Positions 8,591-17,891 of a stretch of 53,608 bases of DNA are shown here, in pieces. The DNA lies in contig JAIOZY010000038.1 of NCBI GenBank assembly GCA_021740385.1, forward strand, positions 1 to 53,608. The letters run 5' to 3'. The translations under genes and the position numbers were made by a program. The notes below the pieces were generated by a model. That model saw only the letters and a program-made list of their open reading frames with translations. It did not search any database and was not told the origin of the DNA. How positions within the stretch are numbered: position 1 is the first letter of the stretch; each line of letters opens with the position of its first letter. Origin of the DNA: Prolixibacteraceae bacterium. GTDB lineage: Bacteria; Bacteroidota; Bacteroidia; Bacteroidales; Prolixibacteraceae.

Positions 8591-9862
8591 ATGATGAACG
8601 AACAATTCCTTCAGTTTGTATGGAAAAACCGCCTTTTTTCTACTGAAAAAATGCGCACGGTGCAAGGTGAACCGCTTCAGGTCCTTTCAACCGGAACCTG
8701 GAATACCGATTCGGGGCCCGATTTTTTTAACGCAAAAGTAAAAATCGGCAATACGTTATGGGCCGGAAACATCGAAATTCACCAAAAAACATCTGACTGG
8801 CTCAAACACCGCCACCACGTCGACGAAGCATTTAATAACGTAATACTTCATGTTGTACTCGAAAACGACCGCCACATTGAACTGCCTAACGGGCAGCCCC
8901 TCCCGGTTTTTATCCTGAACATCAAAAAAAACGTTGTCGATAATTATCAACAACTCATTGAAGAAAACGAGTGGCCGGCCTGCCGCGAAAAACTTGAAAG
9001 GGTTGACCCGTTTTACCGGGCAAAAACACTCGAAACGGTTTTAATCGAACGGCTGTCAGACAAAACTGAAAGCATTAACAAGCTATACCACAATACCAAC
9101 AACAACTGGAACGAAACTTTTTACCAGGCCATTACACGGAATTTTGGGTTTAAAACCAATGCACTGCCTTTCGAAATGCTGGCACGTTCGGTACCGTATG
9201 CCATCGTTTCGAAGCATAAAAACAATCTTTTTCAGCTCGAGGCGTTGCTTTTTGGGCAATCGGGACTGCTTAACGAACAGCTCATTGGCGATGAATACTT
9301 TATTAAACTTCGCGAAGAATACAGCTTTTTAAGAAAAAAATACAACCTGAATGGCCTCGAACCCCACATTTGGAAATTTCTCAGGTTAAGGCCGGCAAAT
9401 TTTCCAACCATTCGCCTTGCCCAACTGGCAGCGCTTATTCATAAAAACGGCCTCATATTTTCGGAATGGATCGACAAAAAAACAATCAAAGAATTAACAG
9501 GGGCTTTTGAAGTAACCGCCTCGGAATACTGGGATAACCATTACCGGTTCAACATGGAATCGCCTGTACGAAAGAAAAAAACAGGAAAAGAATCAGCCGC
9601 CAATTTACTCATTAACACACTGGTACCCTTTATGTTCTTTTATGGAAAACGTCACAATAAAATACCGCTTACCGACTTATCACTTCAGTTATTAAAAACC
9701 CTGCCTCCCGAAAAAAACAGGATTGTTACCCGTTGGCAAAAATGGGGCGTAACGGCAAAAAGTGCATTCGAATCGCAGGGGCTGACCCAGTTAAGCAACA
9801 AATACTGTATTCCCAAAAAATGTATCGGGTGCCAAATTGGCAACAAACTTATTACACAATAA
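8591..9862 (+). CDS. DUF2851 family protein
   Basis: Cytoplasmic protein of 423 residues with no signal peptide, recognised as the Bacteroidota DUF2851 family. The N-terminus has the typical stretch FVWKNRLFS followed by LSTGTWNTDSGPDFFNAKVK and GNIEIHQKTSDW, then a conserved HHVDEAFNNVILHVV. The GPDFFNA/GNIEIH arrangement of acidic residues and His suggests a metal-dependent, nuclease-like fold, but that is inference. The C-terminus carries CIPKKCIGCQIG, a Cys cluster that could bind zinc. Either of two adjacent ATG codons could be the start (8591 or 8594). Biological role not known. Confidence 0.85.
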   Translation: MMNEQFLQFVWKNRLFSTEKMRTVQGEPLQVLSTGTWNTDSGPDFFNAKVKIGNTLWAGNIEIHQKTSDWLKHRHHVDEAFNNVILHVVLENDRHIELPNGQPLPVFILNIKKNVVDNYQQLIEENEWPACREKLERVDPFYRAKTLETVLIERLSDKTESINKLYHNTNNNWNETFYQAITRNFGFKTNALPFEMLARSVPYAIVSKHKNNLFQLEALLFGQSGLLNEQLIGDEYFIKLREEYSFLRKKYNLNGLEPHIWKFLRLRPANFPTIRLAQLAALIHKNGLIFSEWIDKKTIKELTGAFEVTASEYWDNHYRFNMESPVRKKKTGKESAANLLINTLVPFMFFYGKRHNKIPLTDLSLQLLKTLPPEKNRIVTRWQKWGVTAKSAFESQGLTQLSNKYCIPKKCIGCQIGNKLITQ

Positions 9863-9998
9863 AAAAATAAAGCATTCCGTAAATATGGATTCCGTGCAAA
9901 TTCATCGAAAAAATGTATATTGTAGCATAAAATTTTATCCTGTTAGTACATGGTAAAATCAGATTATTTTGTAAGGAATTTTTTAAAGAAATCTAAAA

Positions 9999-11030
9999 GT
10001 GAGCTCATTTCAGGAACAGTCGTCGCGAACAATTCGGGTTGGGGTATTGCTCCTGCTGACAATGATTCTCGGGGGCACTTTGGGTTTCAACATAATAGAG
10101 CGATTAAGATGGATCGATTCGTTTTACATGACCATCATCACCATTTCAACGGTGGGTTTTGGCGAAGTAAAACCCCTTTCTGACGGAGGAAAAATATTTG
10201 CTTCGTTCCTTATCTTTTTTAGTTTGGGCAGTATAGCATACGTCGGTTATCTCGCCCGGTTTTTTTTTGACGGCGATTTTTTAAAATATTACAGAAGGTA
10301 CAGGGTGGAAAAAAGAATTCAACGCATATTCAACCACGTAATAATTTGTGGTTACGGACGCACGGGCCTGCAGGTAGGGCATGAATTAAAAGGGCACAAT
10401 ACACCGTTTGTTGTAATTGACAACGACGAAAACGTTCTGCTAAATGCCAGTAGCGACGACAATGAACTGATGTACATTTATGGCGATGCAACCAACGAAG
10501 AAATATTGCACAAAGCCGGAATAACAAGGGCCGCGGCACTGATTGCCGTCACCCCCGGCGATGCCGACAATACATTTGTGGTTTTAACCGCACGCAGCTT
10601 AAACCCAAAAATTAAAATCATCAGCAGGGCCAATGACCCGCATTCCGAAGTTAAACTGAAACGTGCCGGCGCCAACAACGTAATTATGCCCGAGTTAATT
10701 GGCGGACAACGCATGGCAAAACTCATCACCCAGCCCGATGTTGTCGAGTTTATTGAATACATCCTGCTACAGGAATCAACCGAAGTATCTTTTGAAGAAA
10801 TACCCTGCCGTAGTTTAGCACAATGCTTTTCAGGAAAACCACTGTCACATTTCAAGCAACGCGAAATATCGGGGGCAAACATCATCGGCATACGCAACCG
10901 CAAAGGCAAATACATTTTCAACCCCGGATCTGATTACATTGTAACAGCCGAAGATCAATTTTTTGTATTGGGATCGACCGAACAAATCAACATGTTCAGA
11001 AAAGCACTGGAGGATACCGATGAGTTCTGA
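9999..11030 (+). CDS. Potassium channel protein with TrkA-type (RCK) domains
   Basis: Inner-membrane K+ channel subunit of the two-TM plus RCK type, 343 residues. TM1 spans about residues 12-34, a pore helix precedes the selectivity filter TVGFGE at 51-56, and TM2 spans 65-90. A TrkA-N Rossmann domain follows (ICGYGRTG at 116-123; acidic VVIDND ends strand 2), then a TrkA-C domain from about 255. The only start in this frame downstream of the stop at 9984 is GTG 9999, with no clear ribosome site. A second frame opens with ATG at 9950 and encodes a plausible basic N-terminus (RNFLKKSKSEL) before leaving the channel frame, so a frameshift near 10000 is possible. Its stop overlaps the next gene. 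Confidence 0.88.
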   Translation: MSSFQEQSSRTIRVGVLLLLTMILGGTLGFNIIERLRWIDSFYMTIITISTVGFGEVKPLSDGGKIFASFLIFFSLGSIAYVGYLARFFFDGDFLKYYRRYRVEKRIQRIFNHVIICGYGRTGLQVGHELKGHNTPFVVIDNDENVLLNASSDDNELMYIYGDATNEEILHKAGITRAAALIAVTPGDADNTFVVLTARSLNPKIKIISRANDPHSEVKLKRAGANNVIMPELIGGQRMAKLITQPDVVEFIEYILLQESTEVSFEEIPCRSLAQCFSGKPLSHFKQREISGANIIGIRNRKGKYIFNPGSDYIVTAEDQFFVLGSTEQINMFRKALEDTDEF

Positions 11031-11427
11031 AGACTATTTAATGCGGCAATTTCGCCAACTGGCACAGGTTCTTGCCCGTATACTTGGCTTACACGAAAAA
11101 AAAGAATACAATCAGGCGCTTGAAACAATTGATCAAACCCTGGTTACCTGGTACAATGTTGATTTGGAAAATCCCGAGAAAACATTGATGCAGTACAAAT
11201 CACAACCATCAAACAATTTTGAAGAAGAAAAAGCCCTGGCCGAGCTGTTTTATCAACGTTCAAAAACCCTGCAAAACCTTAAACAGGAAGAAAAAGCTAA
11301 AAGCACAGCCGCTTTTGCTCTCCGGGTGTTTAAACAAATTGATGAACAAAGCGGGCATTTTTCAATTGAAATTCAACAACGCATTGCCGAACTTGACCAA
11401 ATTATCAAAGGTGAATATATTCATTGA
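11020..11427 (+). CDS. Small helical cytoplasmic protein, DUF6483-like
   Basis: Protein of 135 residues starting at an ATG that overlaps the last 11 bases of the K+ channel gene, which suggests translational coupling. The opening DYLMRQFRQLAQVLARILGL, then KKEYNQALETIDQTL, is a predicted helical pair very like the DUF6483 pattern of paired helices found mostly in Firmicutes. The second half (ALAELFYQRSKTLQNLKQE, AAFALRVFKQIDEQS) looks like TPR-type helices. No signal peptide or membrane segment. The overlap implies co-expression with the channel, but a functional link is not shown. Family call is tentative; the gene itself is well supported. Confidence 0.75.
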   Translation: MSSEDYLMRQFRQLAQVLARILGLHEKKEYNQALETIDQTLVTWYNVDLENPEKTLMQYKSQPSNNFEEEKALAELFYQRSKTLQNLKQEEKAKSTAAFALRVFKQIDEQSGHFSIEIQQRIAELDQIIKGEYIH

Positions 11428-11475
11428 ATTTGTTAAAAATCAACTCATTTTAGTAATGTAATTCGGAAATTTGTT

Positions 11476-11483
11476 TACTTTTG
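11476..11483 (+). promoter_or_regulatory. rpsO: Candidate -7 box of the rpsO promoter
   Basis: TACTTTTG matches TAnnTTTG. No good -33 TTTG is seen at the right spacing. Transcription from here would give a leader of about 100 bases to the rpsO ATG. That leader contains a CGCCG/CGGCG inverted pair (about 11519-11550), a possible site for S15 feedback, which is known in other bacteria but only inferred here. Confidence 0.35.
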
Positions 11484-11586
11484 CGGAAATTTGGCGTGAA
11501 GTCAAACTTTTAATGCATCGCCGTTGTCATCGAACACGAATGCTGCGGCGTTGAAATCGAATGGTTTAACTTTTAATTTTAAAATT

Positions 11587-11856
11587 ATGTATTTAACTTC
11601 TGACAAGAAAAAAGAAATTTTTGCAAAACACGGTAAAAACGAAACAGACACAGGCAGCGCCGAAGGGCAAATTGCCCTCTTTTCGTTACGCATTGCACAC
11701 CTTACCGAACACCTGAAAAAAAATGATAAAGATTTTGGCACACAACGGGCTTTAATTAGCCTCGTTGGGAAACGCCGCAGGTTACTCGATTATTTAAAAG
11801 AACGTGACATTGAGCGTTACCGTGCTATTATTAAAGAACTGAAATTGCGTAAATAA
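11587..11856 (+). CDS. rpsO: 30S ribosomal protein S15
   Basis: Primary 16S rRNA-binding protein of the small subunit platform, 89 residues, the standard length. The core motif TGSAEGQIALFSLRI, the HLKKNDKDFGTQRAL region and the basic block LVGKRRRLLDYLKERD are canonical for S15. An upstream in-frame ATG at 11524 would add 21 residues absent from S15, so I start at MYLTSDKKKE, where the S15 reading begins. It is followed by pnp on the same strand, the classical rpsO-pnp order, with a 207-base gap containing a strong hairpin (11865-11900). Confidence 0.98.
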   Translation: MYLTSDKKKEIFAKHGKNETDTGSAEGQIALFSLRIAHLTEHLKKNDKDFGTQRALISLVGKRRRLLDYLKERDIERYRAIIKELKLRK

Positions 11857-11864
11857 CAATACTG

Positions 11865-11900
11865 TGTTGAGACGAAAGCCTCATCGTGCTTCGGTCAACA
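11865..11900 (+). promoter_or_regulatory. Hairpin between rpsO and pnp, candidate RNA-processing site
   Basis: TGTTGA (11865-11870) pairs with TCAACA (11895-11900), and inner AAGC/GCTT plus CG/CG pairs extend the stem with small bulges. No T tract follows, so it is not a typical terminator. In enterobacteria the rpsO-pnp intergenic RNA is cut by RNase III and used in PNPase autoregulation. A similar role here is inference. Confidence 0.4.
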
Positions 11901-12063
11901 TCCATTTAAAACTACGTAAATTTTAATGAGAAATGCTGAAAAGTCATTTTTATAACAACAATTTGACAATGAAGCAACTTACATTTTCAGAACAACGCTT
12001 TCAGATTTTAAAAAGCCCGCCCGATTTTTTTTTAATCTGTGAATAAAAAATTAATAACAAATT

Positions 12064-14328
12064 ATGATTAATGCTATTGTAAAAAATATCGACCTGGGCG
12101 ATGGAAGAACAATTACCCTCGAAACAGGTAAGCTTGCCAAGCAAGCCGATGGTTCTGTAGTGGTAAAAATGGGAGGAACCATGTTACTTGCAACAGTTGT
12201 TTCAGCCCGGGAGGCTAAGGAAGACGTAGATTTTATGCCTCTTACTGTCGATTACAGGGAAAAATTCTCTGCAGCCGGACGCTTTCCGGGAGGATTTTTA
12301 AAACGCGAAGGACGACCCTCGGACGATGAAATTTTAGCCGCCCGTTTGGTCGACCGTGCCCTGCGCCCACTGTTCCCAAAAGATTACCACGCCGAAACAG
12401 CCGTGATGATCTCGCTCATTTCATCCGACAAAGAAACCATGGCTGATTCTCTGGCCGGACTGGCCGCATCGGCTGCAATTGCCGTATCGGATGTGCCCAT
12501 TGAATGCCCCATTTCCGAAGTAAGGGTTGCCCGCATTAACGGCGAGTTCATCGTTAACCCTACTTACAGCCAGGTAGAAGAAGCTGACATTAACATTTTG
12601 GTTGGCGCTTCGTATGAAAACATCATGATGGTTGAAGGCGAAATGGACGAAGTACCGGAAAACGATATGCTCGAGGCCATAAGATTTGCACACGATGCCA
12701 TTAAGGTACAATGCAAAATACAGGAAGAAATGGCCGCTGAAACCGGTGCTACTAAACGCGAATACTGCCACGAAACAAACGATGAAGAATTGCGCCAGAA
12801 AGTACACGCCGACCTATACCAAAAGTGCTACGACATGGCCAACAAGCAGCTAACCGACAAACATCTTCGCACCGAAGGCTTTGAAGCGATACGTGAAGAA
12901 TATATCGAAGCTTATACCGAAGCCAATGCCGAAAACGAAGATATTGACCTTGAACAGAACATCAATCTGATCAAGAGATATTACCACGATGTTGAGAAAG
13001 AGGCCATGCGAAGGATGATCCTCGACGAAGGCCACCGCCTCGATGGCAGGGCAACCAACGAAATCAGGCCCATTTGGGGCGAGGTTGATTACCTTCCCGG
13101 ATCGCACGGTTCAGCTATTTTTACCCGTGGCGAAACCCAGTCGCTCACTTCGTGTACCCTGGGAACCAAAATGGATGAAAAAATAATTGATGGAGTCAAC
13201 ATTCAGGGAACCGAAAAATTCCTGTTGCATTATAATTTTCCGCCCTTTTGCACCGGCGAACCAAGAACACCACGAGGCCTTAGCCGCAGGGAAGTTGGCC
13301 ATGGCAACCTGGCCCACCGCGCACTTAAACGCATGTTCCCCGATGATTTCCCATACATTGTAAGGCTCGTTTCCGACATTCTCGAATCAAACGGCTCATC
13401 ATCGATGGCAACCGTTTGTGCCGGCACAATGTCGCTGATGGATACCGGGGTGAAAATTAAAAAACCCGTTTCGGGTATTGCCATGGGGCTCATTACCGAT
13501 GAATCGGGTAAATTCGCCATCCTTTCCGATATTCTGGGGGACGAAGACCACCTTGGCGACATGGACTTTAAGGTTGCCGGTACTGTTGACGGTATTACCG
13601 CAACACAAATGGATATTAAAGTTGACGGGCTGCCCTACGAAGTACTTGCCCAGGCTCTTGAACAAGCCCGGCAGGGAAGGTTACACATTCTTGAAAAAAT
13701 GCTGGAAGTGATACCTGAACCACGGGAAGACTACAAAGAAAACGTACCGCGCTTAGAAACCATCATCATCCCGAAGGATATGATTGGCGCAGTGATTGGA
13801 CCCGGCGGAAAAGTTATCCAAAAATTACAGGAAGAAACCGACACCGTTATTGTTATTGAAGAAGAAGGCGATACCGGTATTGTACAGGTTTCATCAACCA
13901 ACAAAAGCTCAATTGAAGCAGCTCTGGAACAAATACGCCTCATTATTGCCGTTCCCGAAATTGACAAAATTTATCACGGAACCGTTAAATCCATTTTATC
14001 GTTTGGTGCTTTTATTGAAATACTACCGGGCAAGGACGGCCTGCTGCACATTTCGGAATACGACTGGAAACGGCTCGATTCACTTGACGATGTACTATCA
14101 GAAGGCGATGAACTTGACGTGAAATTGATCGGTATTGAAGAAAAAACCGGGAAACTGAAACTTTCACGCAGGGCACTTATTCCAAAACCCGAAGGTTACG
14201 TTGAAAGACCGAGCAGAGACAACCGTTCGTCGCACCGTGGCGGAGGCCGCAACGATAACAGGGGCAGAGGCCGGAACGACAACAGGGGTGGCGGAAACAG
14301 GAATGACCGCCGCGATTATAGAAAATAA
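12064..14328 (+). CDS. pnp: Polyribonucleotide nucleotidyltransferase (PNPase)
   Basis: Phosphorolytic 3'-to-5' exoribonuclease of the RNA degradation machinery, trimeric in known cases. The 754-residue protein has the full order: first RNase PH domain ([30 protein letters not shown]), all-helical linker, second RNase PH domain ([35 protein letters not shown]), KH domain ([19 protein letters not shown] near 563-581) and S1 domain ([16 protein letters not shown] onward). The tail after S1 is a short Arg/Gly/Asn-rich stretch ([17 protein letters not shown] and more), an RGG-like extension that may add RNA affinity. A strong terminator follows. Partner of rpsO upstream. Confidence 0.98.
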   Translation: MINAIVKNIDLGDGRTITLETGKLAKQADGSVVVKMGGTMLLATVVSAREAKEDVDFMPLTVDYREKFSAAGRFPGGFLKREGRPSDDEILAARLVDRALRPLFPKDYHAETAVMISLISSDKETMADSLAGLAASAAIAVSDVPIECPISEVRVARINGEFIVNPTYSQVEEADINILVGASYENIMMVEGEMDEVPENDMLEAIRFAHDAIKVQCKIQEEMAAETGATKREYCHETNDEELRQKVHADLYQKCYDMANKQLTDKHLRTEGFEAIREEYIEAYTEANAENEDIDLEQNINLIKRYYHDVEKEAMRRMILDEGHRLDGRATNEIRPIWGEVDYLPGSHGSAIFTRGETQSLTSCTLGTKMDEKIIDGVNIQGTEKFLLHYNFPPFCTGEPRTPRGLSRREVGHGNLAHRALKRMFPDDFPYIVRLVSDILESNGSSSMATVCAGTMSLMDTGVKIKKPVSGIAMGLITDESGKFAILSDILGDEDHLGDMDFKVAGTVDGITATQMDIKVDGLPYEVLAQALEQARQGRLHILEKMLEVIPEPREDYKENVPRLETIIIPKDMIGAVIGPGGKVIQKLQEETDTVIVIEEEGDTGIVQVSSTNKSSIEAALEQIRLIIAVPEIDKIYHGTVKSILSFGAFIEILPGKDGLLHISEYDWKRLDSLDDVLSEGDELDVKLIGIEEKTGKLKLSRRALIPKPEGYVERPSRDNRSSHRGGGRNDNRGRGRNDNRGGGNRNDRRDYRK

Positions 14329-14366
14329 TGCCAACTACAACTTGCTTTTAAGCAGGATTTTATACA

Positions 14367-14407
14367 AAAAAGGGCCATTGGGGGTTAACAAACCAATGGC
14401 CCTTTTT
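14367..14407 (+). terminator. Rho-independent terminator after pnp
   Basis: GGGCCATTGG (14372-14381) pairs perfectly with CCAATGGCCC (14393-14402) around an 11-base loop. The stem is flanked by A5 on the left and T5 on the right, so it could act in both directions. Confidence 0.85.
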
Positions 14408-14482
14408 CATTGGCTAATCAATCCCCTGCCTTTCATATGATTAAAGTGTTAAATTTATAAGGTATCATATGGAACTCGCGTG

Positions 14483-14500
14483 TCCCGAAATACATCGGGA
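14483..14500. repeat. Dispersed short palindrome, copy in the pnp-S9 peptidase gap
   Basis: TCCCGAAATACATCGGGA: 6-bp arms TCCCGA/TCGGGA around six bases, followed by TTAATC. The same arms, with variable centres, occur at 27409-27426, 53220-53237 and 53326-53343, with a shorter relative at 53188-53203. All are outside genes. Confidence 0.55.
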
Positions 14501-14622
14501 TTAATCATACTCTTGGGTGTAAATATTTTACATGCTCGTTTCATAATATTTCAAAAGCTGACGGAAATAACTGGCTTAACAACAATCCATTTTATCAATT
14601 CCCCAACATTCCATTTTTCCGT

Positions 14623-14700
14623 CTCAACCTTAACCTCAACCTCAACCTTAACCTCAACCTCACCCTTAACCTCAACCTCACCCTTAACCTCAACCTCAAC
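14623..14700. repeat. Tandem hexamer array (CTYAMC), 18-bp higher-order unit
   Basis: Thirteen uninterrupted hexamers drawn from CTCAAC, CTTAAC and CTCACC. They follow a higher-order 18-bp pattern (CTCAAC or CTCACC, then CTTAAC, then CTCAAC) repeated four times plus one extra CTCAAC. The rest of the 720-base stretch 14329-15048 has the pnp terminator, a dispersed palindrome and no convincing gene. On the minus strand the array lies inside a 102-codon reading (14551-14859) and encodes alternating Val-Glu/Val-Lys/Gly-Glu dipeptides. A related fragment (CTCAACCTTAGCCTCC) follows near 14735. Confidence 0.75.
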
Positions 14701-15016
14701 CTTTTTATCCGCCGAAGTCATAACGAAGGAGGGAACCTCAACCTTAGCCTCCTGCGACGAAAATCTCTCGATAGAAAAAATACGTTCCACCATAAAACTC
14801 ACTTGACCCCAAAAAAAGGACTGAAGAAAAACATTATCGTTATAACGAAACCCTTGCAAGGGAAAATATGTTTGTTCATTTACTGCAAAAAAAGTTCATG
14901 TTCGTTTCATTTAAAATTGTAATTTAGCAAATCACGACCTTAAAAATGCTATGAAACAAACCGGCTTTTACCCGGACATATTTACATACATTGATATTAT
15001 TTATCGATTGTAGGAT

Positions 15017-15039
15017 TTTAAACTATTTGACTGTTTAAA
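15017..15039. promoter_or_regulatory. Inverted repeat upstream of the S9 peptidase gene, candidate operator
   Basis: TTTAAAC (15017-15023) and GTTTAAA (15033-15039) form a 7-bp inverted repeat with a 9-base spacer, ending 9 bases before the peptidase ATG. Its size and place fit a dimeric-regulator site. In AT-rich DNA such a pair can also arise by chance. Confidence 0.25.
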
Positions 15040-15048
15040 CTTTATGCG

Positions 15049-17145
15049 ATGAAAAAATGCCTGATTATTCTCTCAATTTTTCTTTACAGTTGTACGAGTG
15101 AAACCATGAATTACCCGGAAACAAAAAAAGAACCTGTAACCGACACCTTTTACAATGTTGCTGTTGAAGATCCCTACCGCTGGATCGAAGACGACAACGC
15201 CGATGAAACCGCTGAGTGGGTCAAAGCCCAAAACGAAGTCACTTTTGGATATTTGAACAAATTACCGGGGCGCGAAAAAATCAATTCCCGCCTTACCGAA
15301 CTTTGGAATTATCCCAAAACCGGCACCCCGTTTGAAATATCGGGCAGGTGGTTTGTATTTAAAAACAACGGGCTGCAAAACCAATACGTACTTTATACAA
15401 TGAACAGCCCCGACGACGAACCGGTTGTTTTGCTCGATCCCAATTTGCTGAGCGAAGACGGAACCGTGGCATTTGCCGGCATGGATGTATCGCCCGACGG
15501 AAAATACCTGGTATACAAAATTGCCCGGTCGGGATCCGACTGGAACGAAATATTTGTAAAAGAAATCGAAACAGGCGAAATGCTCCCCGATCACATCGAA
15601 TGGGTAAAATTCTCGGGCGTTGCCTGTTATAACGATGGTTTTTTCTACAGCGCCTACGATAAACCCGAAGAAGGAGAAGAACTCTCCAAATCGAACAAGG
15701 GGCAGAAAATATTTTTCCACCGTTTCAACACCGAACAGGATAACGACAAACTGATCTTTTCAAACCCCGATCAACCCAAACGTATGTACCAGGCCGGGCT
15801 CGATGAAAAAAGGGAACACCTGTTCATTATCGAATCGGAGTCGACATCGGGAAACGGTTTGTACTACAAATCAATGAAAAAAACAGGTTCCGATTTTATT
15901 CAACTTGCCAAGGGCTTCGAAAACGATTATTCGCCCGTTGAAGTTATTGATGGTAAAGTATTGATCTTAACCAACGATAATGCACCAAAATTCAGATTAA
16001 TTGCCATCAACCCAACAAATACTTCACCATCGGAATGGGAAGAGGTCATTCCCGAAAAAAACAACACGCTTCTGAACGTTTCTGTTTGTGGTGGCAAACT
16101 ATTTGCCGGTTACATGGCGGATGCAAAAAGCAAGCTCGAAATTTACTCGCTTAACGGCCAATACCAAGGTGATGTTGAATTGCCCGGTATCTGCAGCGTA
16201 TCGGGACTGAGCGGCAAAACCGACAGCGATATTGCCTTTTACTCCTACAGCTCGTATAACACACCCGGCACCATTTTTAAATACAATGTTTCCACGGGTG
16301 AATCGGTTGAATACTTTACACCCGAAGTAAAATTTAACCCCGATGATTATGTTGTAAAACAAGAATTTTTCGAGAGCAAAGACGGCACAAAAATACCCAT
16401 GTTCATCTTTCATAAAAAAGGTATTGAGCTGAACGGAAATAACCCGGCCATGCTTTACGGATACGGCGGTTTCAACATCAGCCTTACACCTTCCTTCTCC
16501 ACAACTACTTTGTTTTATGCCGAAAGTGGCGGCGTATATGCCGTTGCCAACCTGCGCGGTGGTGGCGAATATGGCGAAGAGTGGCACGATGCCGGCACCA
16601 AAATGCATAAACAAAATGTTTTTGACGATTTTATTGCAGCAGCCGAATTTTTAATCGATACCGGGTATACCAATCCCGACCAACTGGCAATTAGGGGAGG
16701 ATCAAACGGCGGACTGCTTATTGGCGCCGTTACCAACCAACGCCCCGACCTGTTTAAGGTTGCACTGCCGGCAGTGGGGGTTATGGACATGCTCCGCTAC
16801 CAGAAATTCACCATTGGCTATGCCTGGGCCACCGATTACGGAACCGTTGACGACAGTGAAGAAATGTTCCGTTACCTTTTGGGCTATTCACCCTACCATA
16901 ATATCAAAGCCCAAAATTACCCGGCAATATTGGCCACTACAGCCGACCACGACGACCGGGTAGTGCCGGCACATACTTTTAAATACATATCGCGGGTTCA
17001 GGAATTAAATACCGGCAAACTACCTACCCTGGTACGAATAGATGTAAAAGCCGGCCACGGAAGCGGCAAACCCACTTCAAAAATTATTGAAGAATATACC
17101 GATATTTTTGCCTTTGTATTTCATCACACCGAAATTGATTATTAA
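15049..17145 (+). CDS. Prolyl oligopeptidase, S9A family lipoprotein
   Basis: Serine peptidase cleaving after proline in short peptides, 698 residues. The N-terminus (MKKCLIILSIFLYSC) is a lipoprotein signal with the acylated Cys at residue 15, placing it in the periplasm or on a membrane surface. The mature start VAVEDPYRWIED is typical of S9A. A seven-bladed beta-propeller region covers about 75-420, then the alpha/beta-hydrolase domain. Catalytic triad: Ser552 in GGSNGG, Asp in DHDDRV (633-638), His670 in AGHGSG. The oxyanion region YGYGGFNIS is present. Followed after 21 bases by a deoxynucleoside kinase gene on the same strand, so co-transcription is likely. Confidence 0.96.
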   Translation: MKKCLIILSIFLYSCTSETMNYPETKKEPVTDTFYNVAVEDPYRWIEDDNADETAEWVKAQNEVTFGYLNKLPGREKINSRLTELWNYPKTGTPFEISGRWFVFKNNGLQNQYVLYTMNSPDDEPVVLLDPNLLSEDGTVAFAGMDVSPDGKYLVYKIARSGSDWNEIFVKEIETGEMLPDHIEWVKFSGVACYNDGFFYSAYDKPEEGEELSKSNKGQKIFFHRFNTEQDNDKLIFSNPDQPKRMYQAGLDEKREHLFIIESESTSGNGLYYKSMKKTGSDFIQLAKGFENDYSPVEVIDGKVLILTNDNAPKFRLIAINPTNTSPSEWEEVIPEKNNTLLNVSVCGGKLFAGYMADAKSKLEIYSLNGQYQGDVELPGICSVSGLSGKTDSDIAFYSYSSYNTPGTIFKYNVSTGESVEYFTPEVKFNPDDYVVKQEFFESKDGTKIPMFIFHKKGIELNGNNPAMLYGYGGFNISLTPSFSTTTLFYAESGGVYAVANLRGGGEYGEEWHDAGTKMHKQNVFDDFIAAAEFLIDTGYTNPDQLAIRGGSNGGLLIGAVTNQRPDLFKVALPAVGVMDMLRYQKFTIGYAWATDYGTVDDSEEMFRYLLGYSPYHNIKAQNYPAILATTADHDDRVVPAHTFKYISRVQELNTGKLPTLVRIDVKAGHGSGKPTSKIIEEYTDIFAFVFHHTEIDY

Positions 17146-17166
17146 ACATTTACGATTGAGTTTTTT

Positions 17167-17796
17167 ATGAATTTTTTAGTAATAGAAGGCAACATAGGTT
17201 CGGGAAAAACAACCCTTTCGGAAATGATTAGCAGGGATTACAACGCCCAGCTTGTTTGCGAAAATTTCACCGACAACCCTTTTCTTGAAAAATTTTATAC
17301 CAATCCCAAATCTTTTGCTTTTACGCTCGAAATGTCGTTCATGGCCGAAAGATATTCGCAACTAACAAATGAATTGCAAAACCGCGATTTATTTAAAGAT
17401 TTTGCCGTTGCCGATTACTATTTCATGAAATCGCTGATTTTTGCCAGCGTAACACTAACGGATGAAGAATACAAATTATACCGGAAATTTTTTGATATAA
17501 TATACGCCCGGCTTCCAAGGCCCGATTTATACATTTATTTGCACAAAGATTCTTCAAACCTGAAAAAATTAATTGAAAAAAGAGGAAGAAAATATGAGCA
17601 AAATATCGAAGAAAATTACCTCGATAATATTACAAATGCATATTTTAATTACTTTAGGCAACAATCCGAATTCCCAGTAATAATAATCGATACAAATAAT
17701 GTCGATTTTGTCGAGCGGAAAAAAGATTACCTGAAATTGTGCGAAATAGTATTTCAAAACAGCTATGATTCAGGAATCACACGGGTTATATTATGA
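17167..17796 (+). CDS. Deoxynucleoside kinase (first paralogue)
   Basis: Cytoplasmic salvage kinase that phosphorylates deoxynucleosides to 5'-monophosphates, 209 residues, dNK/dGK/dCK fold. P-loop GNIGSGKT at 8-15; CENFTDNPFLEKFY and LEMSFMAERYSQL match the family substrate-binding region. The lid-like region LIEKRGRKYEQNIEENYL carries the conserved RGR..E pattern. Codon use near its end is more AT-rich than the upstream peptidase gene. A second, clearly related kinase is encoded at 30024-30638. In Lactobacillus, paired dAK/dGK subunits form heterodimers; whether these two pair up is unknown. Specificity cannot be read from the sequence. Confidence 0.9.
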   Translation: MNFLVIEGNIGSGKTTLSEMISRDYNAQLVCENFTDNPFLEKFYTNPKSFAFTLEMSFMAERYSQLTNELQNRDLFKDFAVADYYFMKSLIFASVTLTDEEYKLYRKFFDIIYARLPRPDLYIYLHKDSSNLKKLIEKRGRKYEQNIEENYLDNITNAYFNYFRQQSEFPVIIIDTNNVDFVERKKDYLKLCEIVFQNSYDSGITRVIL

Positions 17797-17837
17797 TAAA
17801 ATTTCTAATTTTACCTTTTTAGTATTAAAAACATTCT

Positions 17838-17845
17838 TATTTTTG
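17838..17845 (+). promoter_or_regulatory. Candidate -7 box for the OmpA/TPR lipoprotein gene
   Basis: TATTTTTG fits TAnnTTTG, 46 bases upstream of the ATG at 17892. The -33 region 17 bases upstream is only a T run. Confidence 0.35.
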
Positions 17846-17891
17846 TATTAAATAGCGAAATAAAGTTTAAAATAATAATAATGTGTCCATC

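Noticed and set aside
9950-10183. 77-codon plus-strand reading over the K+ channel start as a separate gene
   Set aside because: It overlaps the conserved pore region in another frame; only its first 20 codons look plausible, so it is noted as a possible frameshift instead.
14623-14700. Tandem hexamers considered as a CRISPR array
   Set aside because: No spacers; repeats are contiguous and 6 bases long. No cas genes in the window.
14551-14859. 102-codon minus-strand reading through the hexamer array, considered as a gene
   Set aside because: Half of it is the repeat itself, the remainder has no recognisable domain or ribosome site, and the frame is kept open by the 6-base repeat. Reported as a repeat only.
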